Shown in pieces: positions 11,554 through 21,362 of a stretch of DNA of 64,000 nt. How positions within the stretch are numbered: the stretch's first letter is position 1; each line of letters begins with the position of its first letter. The stretch comes from Cryptomeria japonica (taxonomy: Eukaryota > Streptophyta > Pinopsida > Cupressales > Cupressaceae). The translations under genes were made by a program, and so were the position numbers. The stretch covers positions 270,043,870-270,107,869 of the forward strand of contig NC_081407.1 in NCBI RefSeq assembly GCF_030272615.1. The letters run 5' to 3'. The notes under the pieces were generated by a model. The model did not search any database and was not told the origin of the DNA. It saw only the letters and a list, made by a program, of their open reading frames with translations.

Positions 11554-12753
11554 TGTTACTACTTATCAAATTGCCATTAGTTTCATATCCAAAGTCATAC
11601 TATATTCTAGTCGGTTAAGTATTACCGAATCATGCAGTCGGTACACATAGAGAAGTTGGTATAAACAATCTAGTCGGTTACTGAAGAAAGCAGTCACAGA
11701 ATACAGTATTCACTGAGCTGTTTACTGAGTAAAGGTTCATGGCTACCAAGTGGTAAAGTTAACTCACCGAGTTGATATTCACCAAGTGAAATGTTTTACC
11801 AGATACATTGAACCTGGACATGCACATGAAAACGTGTTACAAGATCGAGGCACATCTAACCATTTTTTGCATTGGAAATTGCACTAGGAGATTGTGCATG
11901 ATTACAAGATCAATCTAACCTATGAGATATTTTGTTTAGTTATTCATTCGAAGAATCTTTTTGTAAGATCGAAGCAATGAATCAGATCACCACTGTAAGA
12001 GATCTATATATACAACATGATTCTAGGGTTAGAAGAATAAGACATGATATGATGTGGTATGAGATGCAATGAGATAGCAGTGTGTATGCATGAAGGAAGA
12101 CTGTTATAGAGACACAAAGAGGTCACCAAGAAGGTTATCAGTGAACAGTCGAAGAACAGAGTAAACAGAAGGGTTTACCGAGTTTCATTATGGGTTACCG
12201 AGGTATGCTACAAGCTAGGTAATCTTATTCAGAGCACATAGAATCTGCTTTAACATTTCAGATGTAAAGTTGCAGATGTTTGTAATGATTATATTGTAAT
12301 ATTTTGAAGTTGTAAGAGAAACCTTTAACAGGGTAAAAGACTCTAACCAAGTCTATAAACTGTAAATCCTTTAACCAGGTGCTACACTTATATAGTGTTG
12401 TAAAAATCATTTAGTAAGGTAGATCTAACTGATCTTAATACTCCTAACAGGGTAAGCTATCAGAAATAGCTAAATGTAGCTCTAACCGAGCATTCTTTAT
12501 TATTGTAGTAGTGAAGTTGTGGTTGCCATCCCCACCGTAGTTTTTCTCTCTAACCAAGAGTTTCTGTGTGACCAAAATATATGTGTTATGGAGTGAATCA
12601 TGTATGATTGTTATCTGTTGATTAAAGTTTTATTTTATGTTACTGCACTATTCTGTTTATGCACAACAGTAAGGTTATTACAAAGGAAAAGTTTTGGAGT
12701 ACTGATTCACCCCTCCCCTCTTAGTACATTAGCTTTCTATATTGGGCCTAACA
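11554..12753 (+). repeat. Element B 3' LTR
   Basis: 1200 bp, same ends as the 5' LTR, followed by the target duplication TTATT at 12754-12758. About 38 mismatches to the left LTR, counted by eye: roughly 29 transitions and 9 transversions. Confidence 0.95.
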
Positions 12754-12758
12754 TTATT

Positions 12759-13762
12759 AGGTCCCGGAGACAACTGAGATGGGGGGGGGGGGTGAATCAT
12801 TTGTCCAATAAATTTAAACCAAAATTAACTTAACCAAAACTTAATTCTTAATGCCAGTAAACCAAACTTTATGCCGATAGACAGTTTTATCAGTTAATTG
12901 CAGTACCAGTAAAGATTAATGCATGAAACAGAAAGACAATAACATCCACAACACATAACACAAATATTTGTACGTGGAAACCTTGAAAGGGGAAAAACCA
13001 CAGTGGGAAACCTTACCCACAATCAAATGATACTACTGCAAATAGCATGTGTGTACAATATGAATTTTGCACATGCAAAAAGGCCAACTGCCTATAGCTC
13101 ACTGCTCAATCACAAAATGGGAGTCACACTGACTACAATTGGATGGTTAAATCCAATGATAATGTAATGCTCAAAATAGCATCTTCATATGCTACATTCA
13201 GTACCAGTTTAGCTTTGATATGCCTTCTTCAAACCTTCCTTCAATCTTCAAATGATGTCTACGTGTATAGCTCTTCTTATTTTTACATATACCTTATTCG
13301 CACTTCCTTACATTCCCAAATCAATGTCACAAATGAGATCTTACATATATACCGAAGACCAAATGTGTAGGCCGACTTACAAAGAATATTACAATAAAAT
13401 CAATTACAAATAAATCAATATGCGATGTATTATGTCAGCTCAATGCATTTACAATAATAATAAATCATCTCCCTAACATGTCGTGCTGATCTGGAATAGA
13501 TATGCTTGCCGGTGCATATCATGGATCTATTTGATGGTAACAACAAATATGTAAACCCAAATAAATCAATAACCAAATCACCAAAACTAAGTGATCAAAC
13601 CATGTCTTCGACAATCCAAGTGCCGGTGAACCAAATACCGGTGACTATGCATAAGTCACTAACATGTTGGCGGACAAAACCAAAGATCTCCAAGTGTTGA
13701 TAAGTGTTGACAAGTATTGGCATCAATGACAAAACCATATCAACATATCTAAAATACCAACA
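12759..13762 (-). repeat. LTR2, shared by Copia-A copies A1 and A2
   Basis: About 1.0 kb homologous to 18336-19372. It is simultaneously the 5' LTR of A1 (whose primer site is at 4623-4634, displaced by element B) and the 3' LTR of A2 (whose polypurine tract starts at 13763). It contains a 12-G run at 12781-12792 followed by TGAATCA. Confidence 0.9.
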
Positions 13763-13776
13763 ATCTCCCCCTTTGG
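13763..13776 (-). other. polypurine tract of A2
   Basis: The minus strand reads CCAAAGGGGGAGAT directly before LTR2, identical to A1. Further purine tracts and the CTTTGACAT hairpin (13949-13969) follow inside. Confidence 0.8.
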
Positions 13777-14098
13777 CATTAATGGCAACACAAGATGGAA
13801 AAACCATCAGTGCCAAAACAGAAATGCCAAAAACCAAAAACCAACAATTTCCCAAAGAGATCATTAACCAGAAATCAAAATACATAATATCTCCCCTAGG
13901 AATAATCTCTCCCAAAAGATAATGTGTTTTTCCATAATATCTCTCCCCCTTTGACATCAAATGCCAAAGCAATAAAAATCAGATTCAAAATACAAAATAT
14001 CAACTCATTACAAAATACCAATTATCCAATTTATCCAACTACTCCCTCTGAGAAGTAGCTCTCCTCATCAAAGCCGGAATAAAATATTTTTCTGTTAA

Positions 14099-14746
14099 TT
14101 ATGTCAGTTGATGACAAACATCAACTGTCCAAGTTTCTACCGGTGGGGGTAGAACTCCAAGCTGCTCTCTGAGATATTCAAAAGTCTCCTTAGGAAAAGG
14201 CTTTGTAAAAATATCTGCAATCTGCTCTTTAATATTCACATAAACCAATTTCACTTCTTTTGCTTCAACTTTTTCTTTTAGAAAATTGAATTTGATAGAA
14301 GCATGTTTAGTTTTTGAGCGAAATACCAGATTCTTAGATATATCAATTGTTGCCATATTATCACAGTAGATAGTTATAGGTTCCTTGCATTTTACCTTTA
14401 TGTCCTTCAACATTTGTTTAATTCATAATACCTGTGTGCAATTAGTTGCTACTACAACATATTCTGATTCAGCTGTTGATAATGATGTACAGCTTTGTTT
14501 CTTACTCAACCATGAAATTAGTCTGCTACCAAGGAAAAATGCTCCGCTGGTGGTGCTTTTTCTGTCATCTACATCTCCTACCCAATTTGTATCTGTGTAG
14601 GCACATAAATCAAAGTTTTCATCTCTAAGATACCATAAGCCAAGATTTGTAATGCCTTGTAGGTACTGAAAAATCCATTTTACTACTGATTCAAGATTTT
14701 CTTTAGGATTACTTTGAAATCTTGAGACAATACATACTACAATCAT
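14099..14746 (-). pseudogene. Copia-A2 RNase H domain (one stop)
   Basis: One frame with DDRKSTTSGAFFLG, SWLSKKQSC, AESEYVVVA, YCDNMA and ADIFTKPFPKETFEY, split only by TGA at 14423-14425 where A1 has the tryptophan codon TGG. The link to RT is frameshifted near 14750. The C-terminus runs further than in A1 (to 14099) because the terminator position differs. Confidence 0.87.
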
Positions 14747-14750
14747 AATA

Positions 14751-15467
14751 TCAGGTTTTTTTGTGTGTCAAATATAGTAAACCTCCTATCATAGACTTGT
14801 ATCTAGTCGGATTAACAAGTGTTGATTCATACTTCAAAGATAGTTTATCAGTTGTAGTCACAGGTGTGCTTACCGGTTTTGACTTTTCCATGCCAAATTT
14901 CTTTAGTATTTCCTTCAAGTACTTAGATTGACATAAGAATATACCTTTACCAGTCTGTGAAATCTCCAATCCCTAAAAGCATTCTATCTCCCCAATCATA
15001 GACATTTCAAATTCTTGCTGCATTTTATTAGAAACGTCTTTATACAATCCATCTTCTCCTCCAAAGTTTATATCATCAACAAAAACTTCAATAACCAAGA
15101 TGTCATCATTAGTCACTTTGTAGTAGAGATTGTTGTCACCATTACCTTTAGTGTATTCAAGCTTCAAATGATATTTGTCCAATCTAGCATACCAAACTCT
15201 AGGAGCTTGCTTTAGTCCATATAAAGATTTCCTTAACTTGAAAACCATATCTTTGTCATCTGTCAAAGAAAATCCATTAAGTTGTTCAATATAAACTTCT
15301 TCTTCAAGATCTCCATTCAGAAATGCACATTTAACATCCATTTGATATACTTTATAGTTTTTGTGAGCTGCAAAAGCTAATAATAGTCTAACTATCTCAA
15401 TTATAGCTACTGGTGCAAAGGTTTCATTGTAGTCAATTCCTTCTTTCTGTGAATATCCCTTAAACAC
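14751..15467 (-). pseudogene. Copia-A2 reverse transcriptase domain
   Basis: RT blocks MDVKCAFLNGDLEEEVYIEQ, SLYGLKQAPRVWYARLD and the catalytic VFVDDI are readable, interrupted by a TAG at 14973-14975 just before the GLEIS block, then SKYLKEILKKFGMEKSKPVSTP. The upstream RT start is in another frame. Inactive as it stands. Confidence 0.87.
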
Positions 15468-15556
15468 TAATCTTGTTTGTTTCTGATTACCTTGCCATCT
15501 TCAATAAGTTTATTTTTGAAAACCCATTTAGTTCCAATTACATTTTTTTATTTAGG

Positions 15557-15763
15557 TCAGGGAACTAATGACCAAGTGTTATTCCTTTCAATTTGTTCCA
15601 ATTCATCTTCCATAGCTTTAATCCAATATTTATCTTCACACGCCTCATGAATTGACGTAGGTTCAATTTGAGAAATAAGACATACCTCTTCATTTGCCAA
15701 TCTTCCTCTAGTCATAACTACTTGAAATTTATATCCAATTATATGATCTTCAGAGTGATTCAA
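15557..15763 (-). pseudogene. Copia-A2 integrase-RT linker fragment
   Basis: 68 codons ending in IKAMEDELEQIERNNTWSLVP, the conserved start of the Copia RT region. It is separated from the RT body by a frameshift in 15468-15556 and from integrase by broken sequence at 15764-15948 that aligns with the A1 linker. Confidence 0.8.
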
Positions 15764-15948
15764 TCTTACATATCGGGGTGTTTTTACTTGCTATTGTTCT
15801 TCAGTGACTGTTGAATCCTCAGATGATGCCGGTGTAACTGGATCAACATAATGTACCGGTGTACTCATAGTAGGTTCATTTGTGATTATCTCTATTTCCG
15901 GTTCAGAGTTCATGTACCTTGAGTTTCCTCTAAACTGTTCATCAATCT

Positions 15949-16266
15949 TCACATTTGCATTTTCTGCAATCTTTTGTTAAAACATCTATATGCCTTGCTC
16001 TTAGATGAATAACCAAGAAATATTCCTTCATCACTTCTAGGATCAAATTTGCCAATATACTCATCTCTTCTAATATTGCATTTATTTCCAAATATTCTAA
16101 AATATTTAAGAGTAGGAGTATTACCTAACCATAGTTCATGAGGGGTCTTATCGGTTTCACCTTTGATGTGAACTCTGTTGAATGTATAAACTGTTGTATT
16201 GACTACTTCTCTCCAATATATATGAGGTAGATTTTCTTTTGATATCATACTTCTAGCTGCATCCAA
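15949..16266 (-). pseudogene. Copia-A2 integrase C-terminal fragment
   Basis: 105 codons with HIYWREVVNTTVY, KYFRIFGNKCNIRR and FLGYSSKSKAYRCFN. Just upstream, at about 16267-16321, the segment that should carry the catalytic Glu is shortened by a few bases and encodes Lys at the Glu position, so the active site is lost in this copy. Confidence 0.83.
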
Positions 16267-16321
16267 GATAGTTTTGTCTTTTCACAACTTCATTTTGTTG
16301 GGGTGTCCGGGGTGATGACAA

Positions 16322-17881
16322 CTATCTTCTGATCCCATTCACTTCACAGAATGTTTTAAATTCCTTAGATGTGAATTCACCTCCTTGATCTGATCTTAAC
16401 CATTTGATTTTCTTTCTGGTTTCATTCTCTACCATCACCTTGAATAGTTTGAATTTCCCAAATGCTTCAAATTTATCCATGAGAAAAGTAACCCAACATG
16501 TTCTAGAATAGTCATCAATGATTAGCATAAAATACCTATCTTGTTGTATACTTCTAGTTCTTGTTGGACCACATAAATCAATATGAATTAAATCAAGAAC
16601 ATTGTTAGATTTCTCTACAATACTCTTGAAAGATGCTCTAACTTGCTTTCCAAATTGACATTCTTTACATACCAGATTGTGAGGTTTAACCATCTTAGGT
16701 AAATCTCTTACTGCCTTAGTTGTATTGATTTTCACAAGGCAATCAAAATTTACGTGACAAAGTCTCTTATGCAATAACCAACTTTCATCAATATGAGAAA
16801 TCAAACATTCTTTCTCATTGTTGTTCAAATAAAAGATATTACCTCTAGTCTGATTACCGATTGCAATTTCCAAACCAGTTCTATTTAAGATTTTGCATTT
16901 ACCATTCTTGAATTGTAATTGAAATCCTTTTTCAACTAATTGACCAACACTCAAAATATTATGCTTCAAACCCTCAACATAGTAAACATTATCATTATTG
17001 TGCTTACCATCAAAAGATATAGTTCCTTTTCCTTTGATCATACAAGCTTTATCATCTCCAAATCTCACTAGACCTCCATTGTATTCCTGAAAGGTTAAGA
17101 ATTTACTCTTATCATCAATCATGTGATGTGAACATCCGGAATCAATGATCCATTCATCCTTATCTTCAATTTTAGCTACCAAGGCCTGCTCTACCGGTTG
17201 AATAGTAGGTGTTGGTTGATCTTTTGTTATTGCAAGAAAGGTCCATCCATTGTCTGTCGGATCCTCATCAGAATCATTAGTGACTCCTTCATCAACATAA
17301 TAACAAGATTTGTCTCTATTCTTCTTGAATTTGTATCTTTGATAATCAGGGTTAGGCTTATATGTTCTTTTAGCTTCTTCTCTTAATCTTGCATGTATAT
17401 CAGGACACCTAGAAGCCATATGACCAATTTTATTGCAGTTGAAACATTTAAAGGGTGCTTTACCTTCATACTTACTTCCAACTAGAGTTTTAGGCATTTT
17501 CCTTGCAAATAGTGCTTCAAGTTCTTCCAGTTCTTCATTCTCCTTTTTGATTTCTTCAAGTTCTCTTGCATAAAAGGCTTTCCAATCAGATTTCTCGGAT
17601 GATGATGATGATGCTACAGATGATGATGATGCTTTGAAAGCTAAATCTGTCTTAATAGTAGCAACAGGACCAGATTCCTCAAGTTCAAAAGCTGAAAGTT
17701 TTCCAACCAAATTGTCTCTAGATACTAATGCATTAGGCATTGTTCTTAATTCATTTATAGCAGTAAGTTTCATTTTATATGCCGGTGGCAAATCTCTTAA
17801 AACTTTAGAAATGATCTCATCTTCACTTAAGGTTCCTCCACAATATTGTATACCCAAAACAATTTCATTTACTCTTTCCAT
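16322..17881 (-). pseudogene. Copia-A2 gag C-terminal half, protease and integrase N-terminus
   Basis: 519-codon open stretch, the longest polyprotein piece in either A copy. It holds the gag helical region from residue 1, an intact zinc knuckle CFNCNKIGHMASRC (about 146-159) and the aspartic protease DSG (Asp about 247). Integrase follows with its zinc-binding region (HKRLCHVNF...CKEC), catalytic Asp in LIHIDLCGP and a second in RSDQGGEF, ending before the third catalytic residue. The Met at 17881 is internal: the gag start lies upstream in another frame because of the extra A shared with A1. Confidence 0.9.
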
Positions 17882-17897
17882 AAAAGCGGAAATTCTT

Positions 17898-18278
17898 TCA
17901 TCTTCTTTGATTTTTCAGATTTTCATACCTGACCTGGAAGCATTAAAGTTTTGCAATTTTGACTATGGAATATCCTTCATTCAATGTTTCCAATCTGTCC
18001 CAAATAACTTTAGCAATAGATCTATCTGATAATCCAATGATTTGTTGATCTGATAATGCGCTCAACAGTGCTCCTCTTTCTTTGCAATCATTTTCCTCAT
18101 CTTTAGCCAAGTTTGGTGGATTATGTTGACCTTGAGTAGGAGCATTAGAACCATTCTTTATAACATCCTATATGTCATTTCCAATGCAATTCAAATGTGT
18201 CTCCATCCTAATCTTCCATATACCATAGTTGGTTCCATCAAGTTTAGGACTGTCCTTCCTGAAATAGTTAGAAGACAC
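17898..18278 (-). pseudogene. Copia-A2 gag N-terminal half (start lost)
   Basis: Homologous to 4199-4579. The initiator ATG is GTG at 18276-18278, a conserved tryptophan codon is TAG (IGNDI-stop-DVI), and a glutamine codon before CFQVRYENL is TAA. The same over-long A run as in A1 ends the frame. Confidence 0.83.
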
Positions 18279-18321
18279 TGGATCTCCTCAAGCTGTTAAA
18301 CTTTTGCAAAAAGAGGACTAG

Positions 18322-18333
18322 GCTTTGATACCA
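18322..18333 (-). other. primer-binding site of A2
   Basis: The minus strand reads TGGTATCAAAGC, one transition from the tRNA-Met primer site, adjacent to LTR3. Confidence 0.88.
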
Positions 18334-18335
18334 AT

Positions 18336-19372
18336 TGTTAGGTCCTGGAGACACCTAAGAGGGGGGGGGGGGGGGGTGAATCAGTTGTCCAATAAATTTA
18401 AACCAAAGTTAACGTAACCAAAACTTAATGCTTAATTCCAGTAAACCAAACTTTATGCCGGTAGATAGTTTAATCAATTAATTGCAGTATCGATAAAGAT
18501 TAATGCATGAAATAGAAAGACAATAACATCCACAACACATAACACAAATATTTGTACATGGAAACCCTGTAAGGGGAAAAACCACAGGAGGAAACCTTAC
18601 GCATAATCAAATGATACTATTGCAGATAGTATGTGTGTACAATATGGAGTCTGCACATGTAGAAAGGCCAGCTGCCTAGAGGTCACTACTCAATCACAAA
18701 ATGGGAGTCACACTGACTACAATTAGATGGTTAAATCCAATGATAATGTACTGCTCAAAATAGCATCTTCATATGCTGGATTTAGTACTGGTTTAGCTCT
18801 TATATGCCTTCTTCAAACCTTCCTTCAATCTTCAAATGATGTCTGCATGTATAGCTCTGCTTATTTTTGCGTATACCTTATTTGCACTTCCTTACATTCC
18901 CATATCAATCTCACAAATGAGATCTTACATATATACCAAAGGCTAACACCAAATGTGTAGGTCGACTTACAAAGAATATTACAATAAAATCAATTATAAA
19001 TAAATCAATATGTGATGCATCATGTCGGCTCAATGCATTTACAACAATAATAAATCATCTCCATAACGTGTCATACTAATCTGGAATAGATATGCTTGTC
19101 GGTGCATATCATGGACCTATTTTCTGATAACAACAAATATACAAACCTGAATAAATCAATATCTAAATTGTCAAAACCAAGTGATCAAATCATGTCTTCG
19201 ACATTGCAAGTGTCGGTGAACAATATAACCTACCGGTGAACCAAATATTGGTGAGTGTGCATAAGTCACTAACATGCCGGTGGAAAAAATCAAAGATCTC
19301 CAAGTGCTAATAAGTGTTGACAAGTGTTGACATGAATGACAAAATCATATCAACATATCCAAAATACCAACA
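18336..19372 (-). repeat. LTR3, 5' LTR of Copia-A2
   Basis: 1037 bp, TGTTAGGTCC...ACCAACA on the plus strand, homologous to LTR2. It contains a 16-G run (18361-18376) followed by TGAATCA, and the two-box module near 18557-18591. Confidence 0.92.
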
Positions 19373-20001
19373 CACCTCCCATTCCTCCTTTATATGGTGT
19401 GGTTCCTCCTCCTTCATCTTATAGAGAGAAGAGATCGAGCTCTCCTATTGTCCAACCTAAAAGACCTCAACCAATTCATACTTCCCTAAAAGAAGAGATG
19501 AAGCCTATACTTGATGAACATAAACATCCTCAACCTTCAACCAAGACTAGACAAAATCAATGTGCGAGAGAACATCGATGAAGGCGTCATGCTAGAGCTT
19601 GTGAAATTGCTTCTCAAACCATTTCTTCTCCTAAAACACCAACTATTGACATGATTCCATTTTCTCCTAAACAAGATATTCAAACTAATTCTCTAAGACA
19701 CAAAATACTTAAGACAAATGATGGTTCAAGTTCTATTCCTATTAGAGCTCCTATTCTTATTAATCTTGATGAATAAATAGGTGAAAATGTTGTTAATGAT
19801 GAAAATATTGATCCTAATATTTCTGATGATGAATGTGAATATGTTGATGTTGACAATGATTTATTTGCAAAAGCATTAATCCTAGTTCCTAGTAACGAAC
19901 AAAGTGACTCATCATTAGAGCATGGTCCTTGTTTGGAACTTGTGATAGCTCCATCTACTATGCTTGATGTGGCTCCTCTTGCATGTTGTCCACCTTCCTG
20001 A
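19373..20001 (+). pseudogene. unrecognised decayed frame of element G
   Basis: One frame reads through a Pro/Ser/Lys-rich stretch, then an acidic Asp/Glu-rich stretch (ENIDPNISDDECEYVDVD), with stops TGA at 19579, TAA at 19774 and TGA at 19999. It probably belongs to the C-terminal end of the element's protein, but I recognise no domain. Confidence 0.5.
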
Positions 20002-20826
20002 AATAATGATCAACAAGATTGAGAGGAGGATGACATGCTCGATTATCTTCATTAGCACTGCAGATTCTCTCTCTCTCTTCTCTCTTTCTTATTTGTGACA
20101 GTATTCTATTTGTATTCTTCTCTTTGTTGTCCCTAGTGTTGTCTACTTGAAGATGATGCAAAGCATTGAGATCTCTTTTGATCTCTTCCATGTTGACTCA
20201 AAAGACACATGTGTTCCCTTCTTCCACGGTGATTTCCTTTGTTTGGGGATGAGGAGAATTCTATGCATGTGCGCGCGCACACACACATGCACACATATAC
20301 ACACATGATATACATAAGCTATTATAAAAAGCATACTGACTCCAAACTTAGGTAAAACCACCTCGTGTTTTATGTTTTTTTCTCATTATCCTTTGATTTA
20401 TCATCTCTTGGGGGTTAAATTATTGTGACAATGTGCTTATCTTTTTTGTGTGTATCCTACCTTAAAGCAGTTTCTCCCAGCAAGGCATGTGCAATCGCTT
20501 TAACATGGGGGCATACTCTCTGCTCATGATTATCTCTCTTGATACTTTAAGGTTTACTAGCAAACTTTGTCTTTGATTTGTGATTTTTACTATCTTCTTT
20601 TCATGACTCATAGTAAGAGAACCTTACTAGTTGTAGTCATGGTTCTCTCTTTCTCTCTCATGATCTTCCCTTTTACCTTATCATTGAAGTTGTAAGATCC
20701 TAAACTCCACTAGGGGCTTGGTAAATCTTGCCTCTTTGACATAGTGAAAATCTTTCAATCTGAATTCCTTGTACTTTATCATGATTATTTGCGTAAGCTC
20801 ATACTCTCGCTAAAGTGGGGGCTAAA
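20002..20826 (+). other. element G 3' untranslated region and polypurine tract
   Basis: No coding signal. A pyrimidine-rich start gives way to a CA-rich microsatellite (20265-20308) and ends in AAAGTGGGGGCTAAA (20812-20826), which abuts the LTR as expected for a plus-strand primer. Confidence 0.6.
20265..20308. repeat. alternating GT/GC/CA simple repeat
   Basis: About 40 bp of alternating purine-pyrimidine dinucleotides (GCGCGCGCACACACACA core), a microsatellite. Confidence 0.8.
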
Positions 20827-21343
20827 TGTAGTGTCCTAAAACTGCACCCCTTGCAATTTTCAACTACATTTGGGTCCTCACCTTAATGTTTGTGCTCCTC
20901 AGCTTGATTGAAGACCTGATTATCCTCACACATATCAAAAAGCTCATGCAATTCATTGATGCACCCTATATTCACCTTGATCTTGCCCCAAATTAGGGTA
21001 GAACTAGGGCGTGGCACCCTGATCCTCACTAGGACCAAGGTGTGATGCCTTGGTCCCCCTTAATGGGGTCCTATCTTGGACCCCTCTCCCTCTCCTAATT
21101 TAAATTTGAAGTAGGAAAATCTCCCCTATGTTGGCTCATGTCAGAAAATTAGTCAATTAATCCTATGGGAAAGTATATAAGAGGGATTTCCCCTCTCATT
21201 TGACAGGAACATGAAATTCAATCAAGCACATGAGAATTAAGGAGATCAAGCATTCAAGAGAAATTGAGCACTTTTAGTCTTCTTCAAGCTTTGGATCATC
21301 GATAGAGTCAAGATTTCAAGCATTGAAGAGGAGATCATCATTC
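20827..21343 (+). repeat. element G LTR, left part
   Basis: Begins TGTAGTGTCC after the polypurine tract and contains a TATA box (GTATATAAGAGG at 21173-21184). It is interrupted at 21343 by Copia-C. Confidence 0.65.
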
Positions 21344-21362
21344 TGTTAGTTTTGATACTAAA

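Larger units (their letters stand above)
4641..12753 (+). mobile_element. Element B: non-autonomous LTR retrotransposon with two non-pol ORFs
   Basis: 8113-bp plus-strand element bounded by two 1200-bp LTRs (TG...CA) and a perfect 5-bp target duplication TTATT (4636-4640 and 12754-12758). It has a tRNA-Met primer site after the left LTR and a polypurine tract before the right LTR. The 5.7-kb interior encodes ORF1 (coiled coil plus five zinc knuckles) and ORF2 (1132 codons, unknown). No protease, integrase, RT or RNase H motif appears in any frame I read. By eye the LTRs differ at about 38 of 1200 positions with no indels, mostly transitions. It must rely on a partner for mobility. Confidence 0.93.
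1..13762 (-). mobile_element. Copia-A copy A1 (interrupted by element B)
   Basis: Ty1/copia LTR retrotransposon read on the minus strand. From high to low coordinate: 5' LTR (12759-13762 plus 4 bp at 4637-4640), primer-binding site, gag, protease, integrase, RT, RNase H, polypurine tract, and the last 32 bp of the 3' LTR at the window edge. The gag-pol order is read directly from translated motifs. Element B (4641-12753) is inserted 4 bp inside the 5' LTR. The coding region carries frameshifts and stops, so the copy is defective. Its 5' LTR is also the 3' LTR of the neighbouring copy A2. Confidence 0.9.
12759..19372 (-). mobile_element. Copia-A copy A2
   Basis: Second copy of the same family, same orientation, with internal region 13763-18335 between LTR2 and LTR3. 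Gag, protease, integrase, RT and RNase H motifs appear in the same order as in A1, with frameshifts and stops of its own plus the gag frameshift shared with A1. The outer flank after LTR3 is CACCT; the matching duplication, if any, lies left of the window. Confidence 0.9.
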
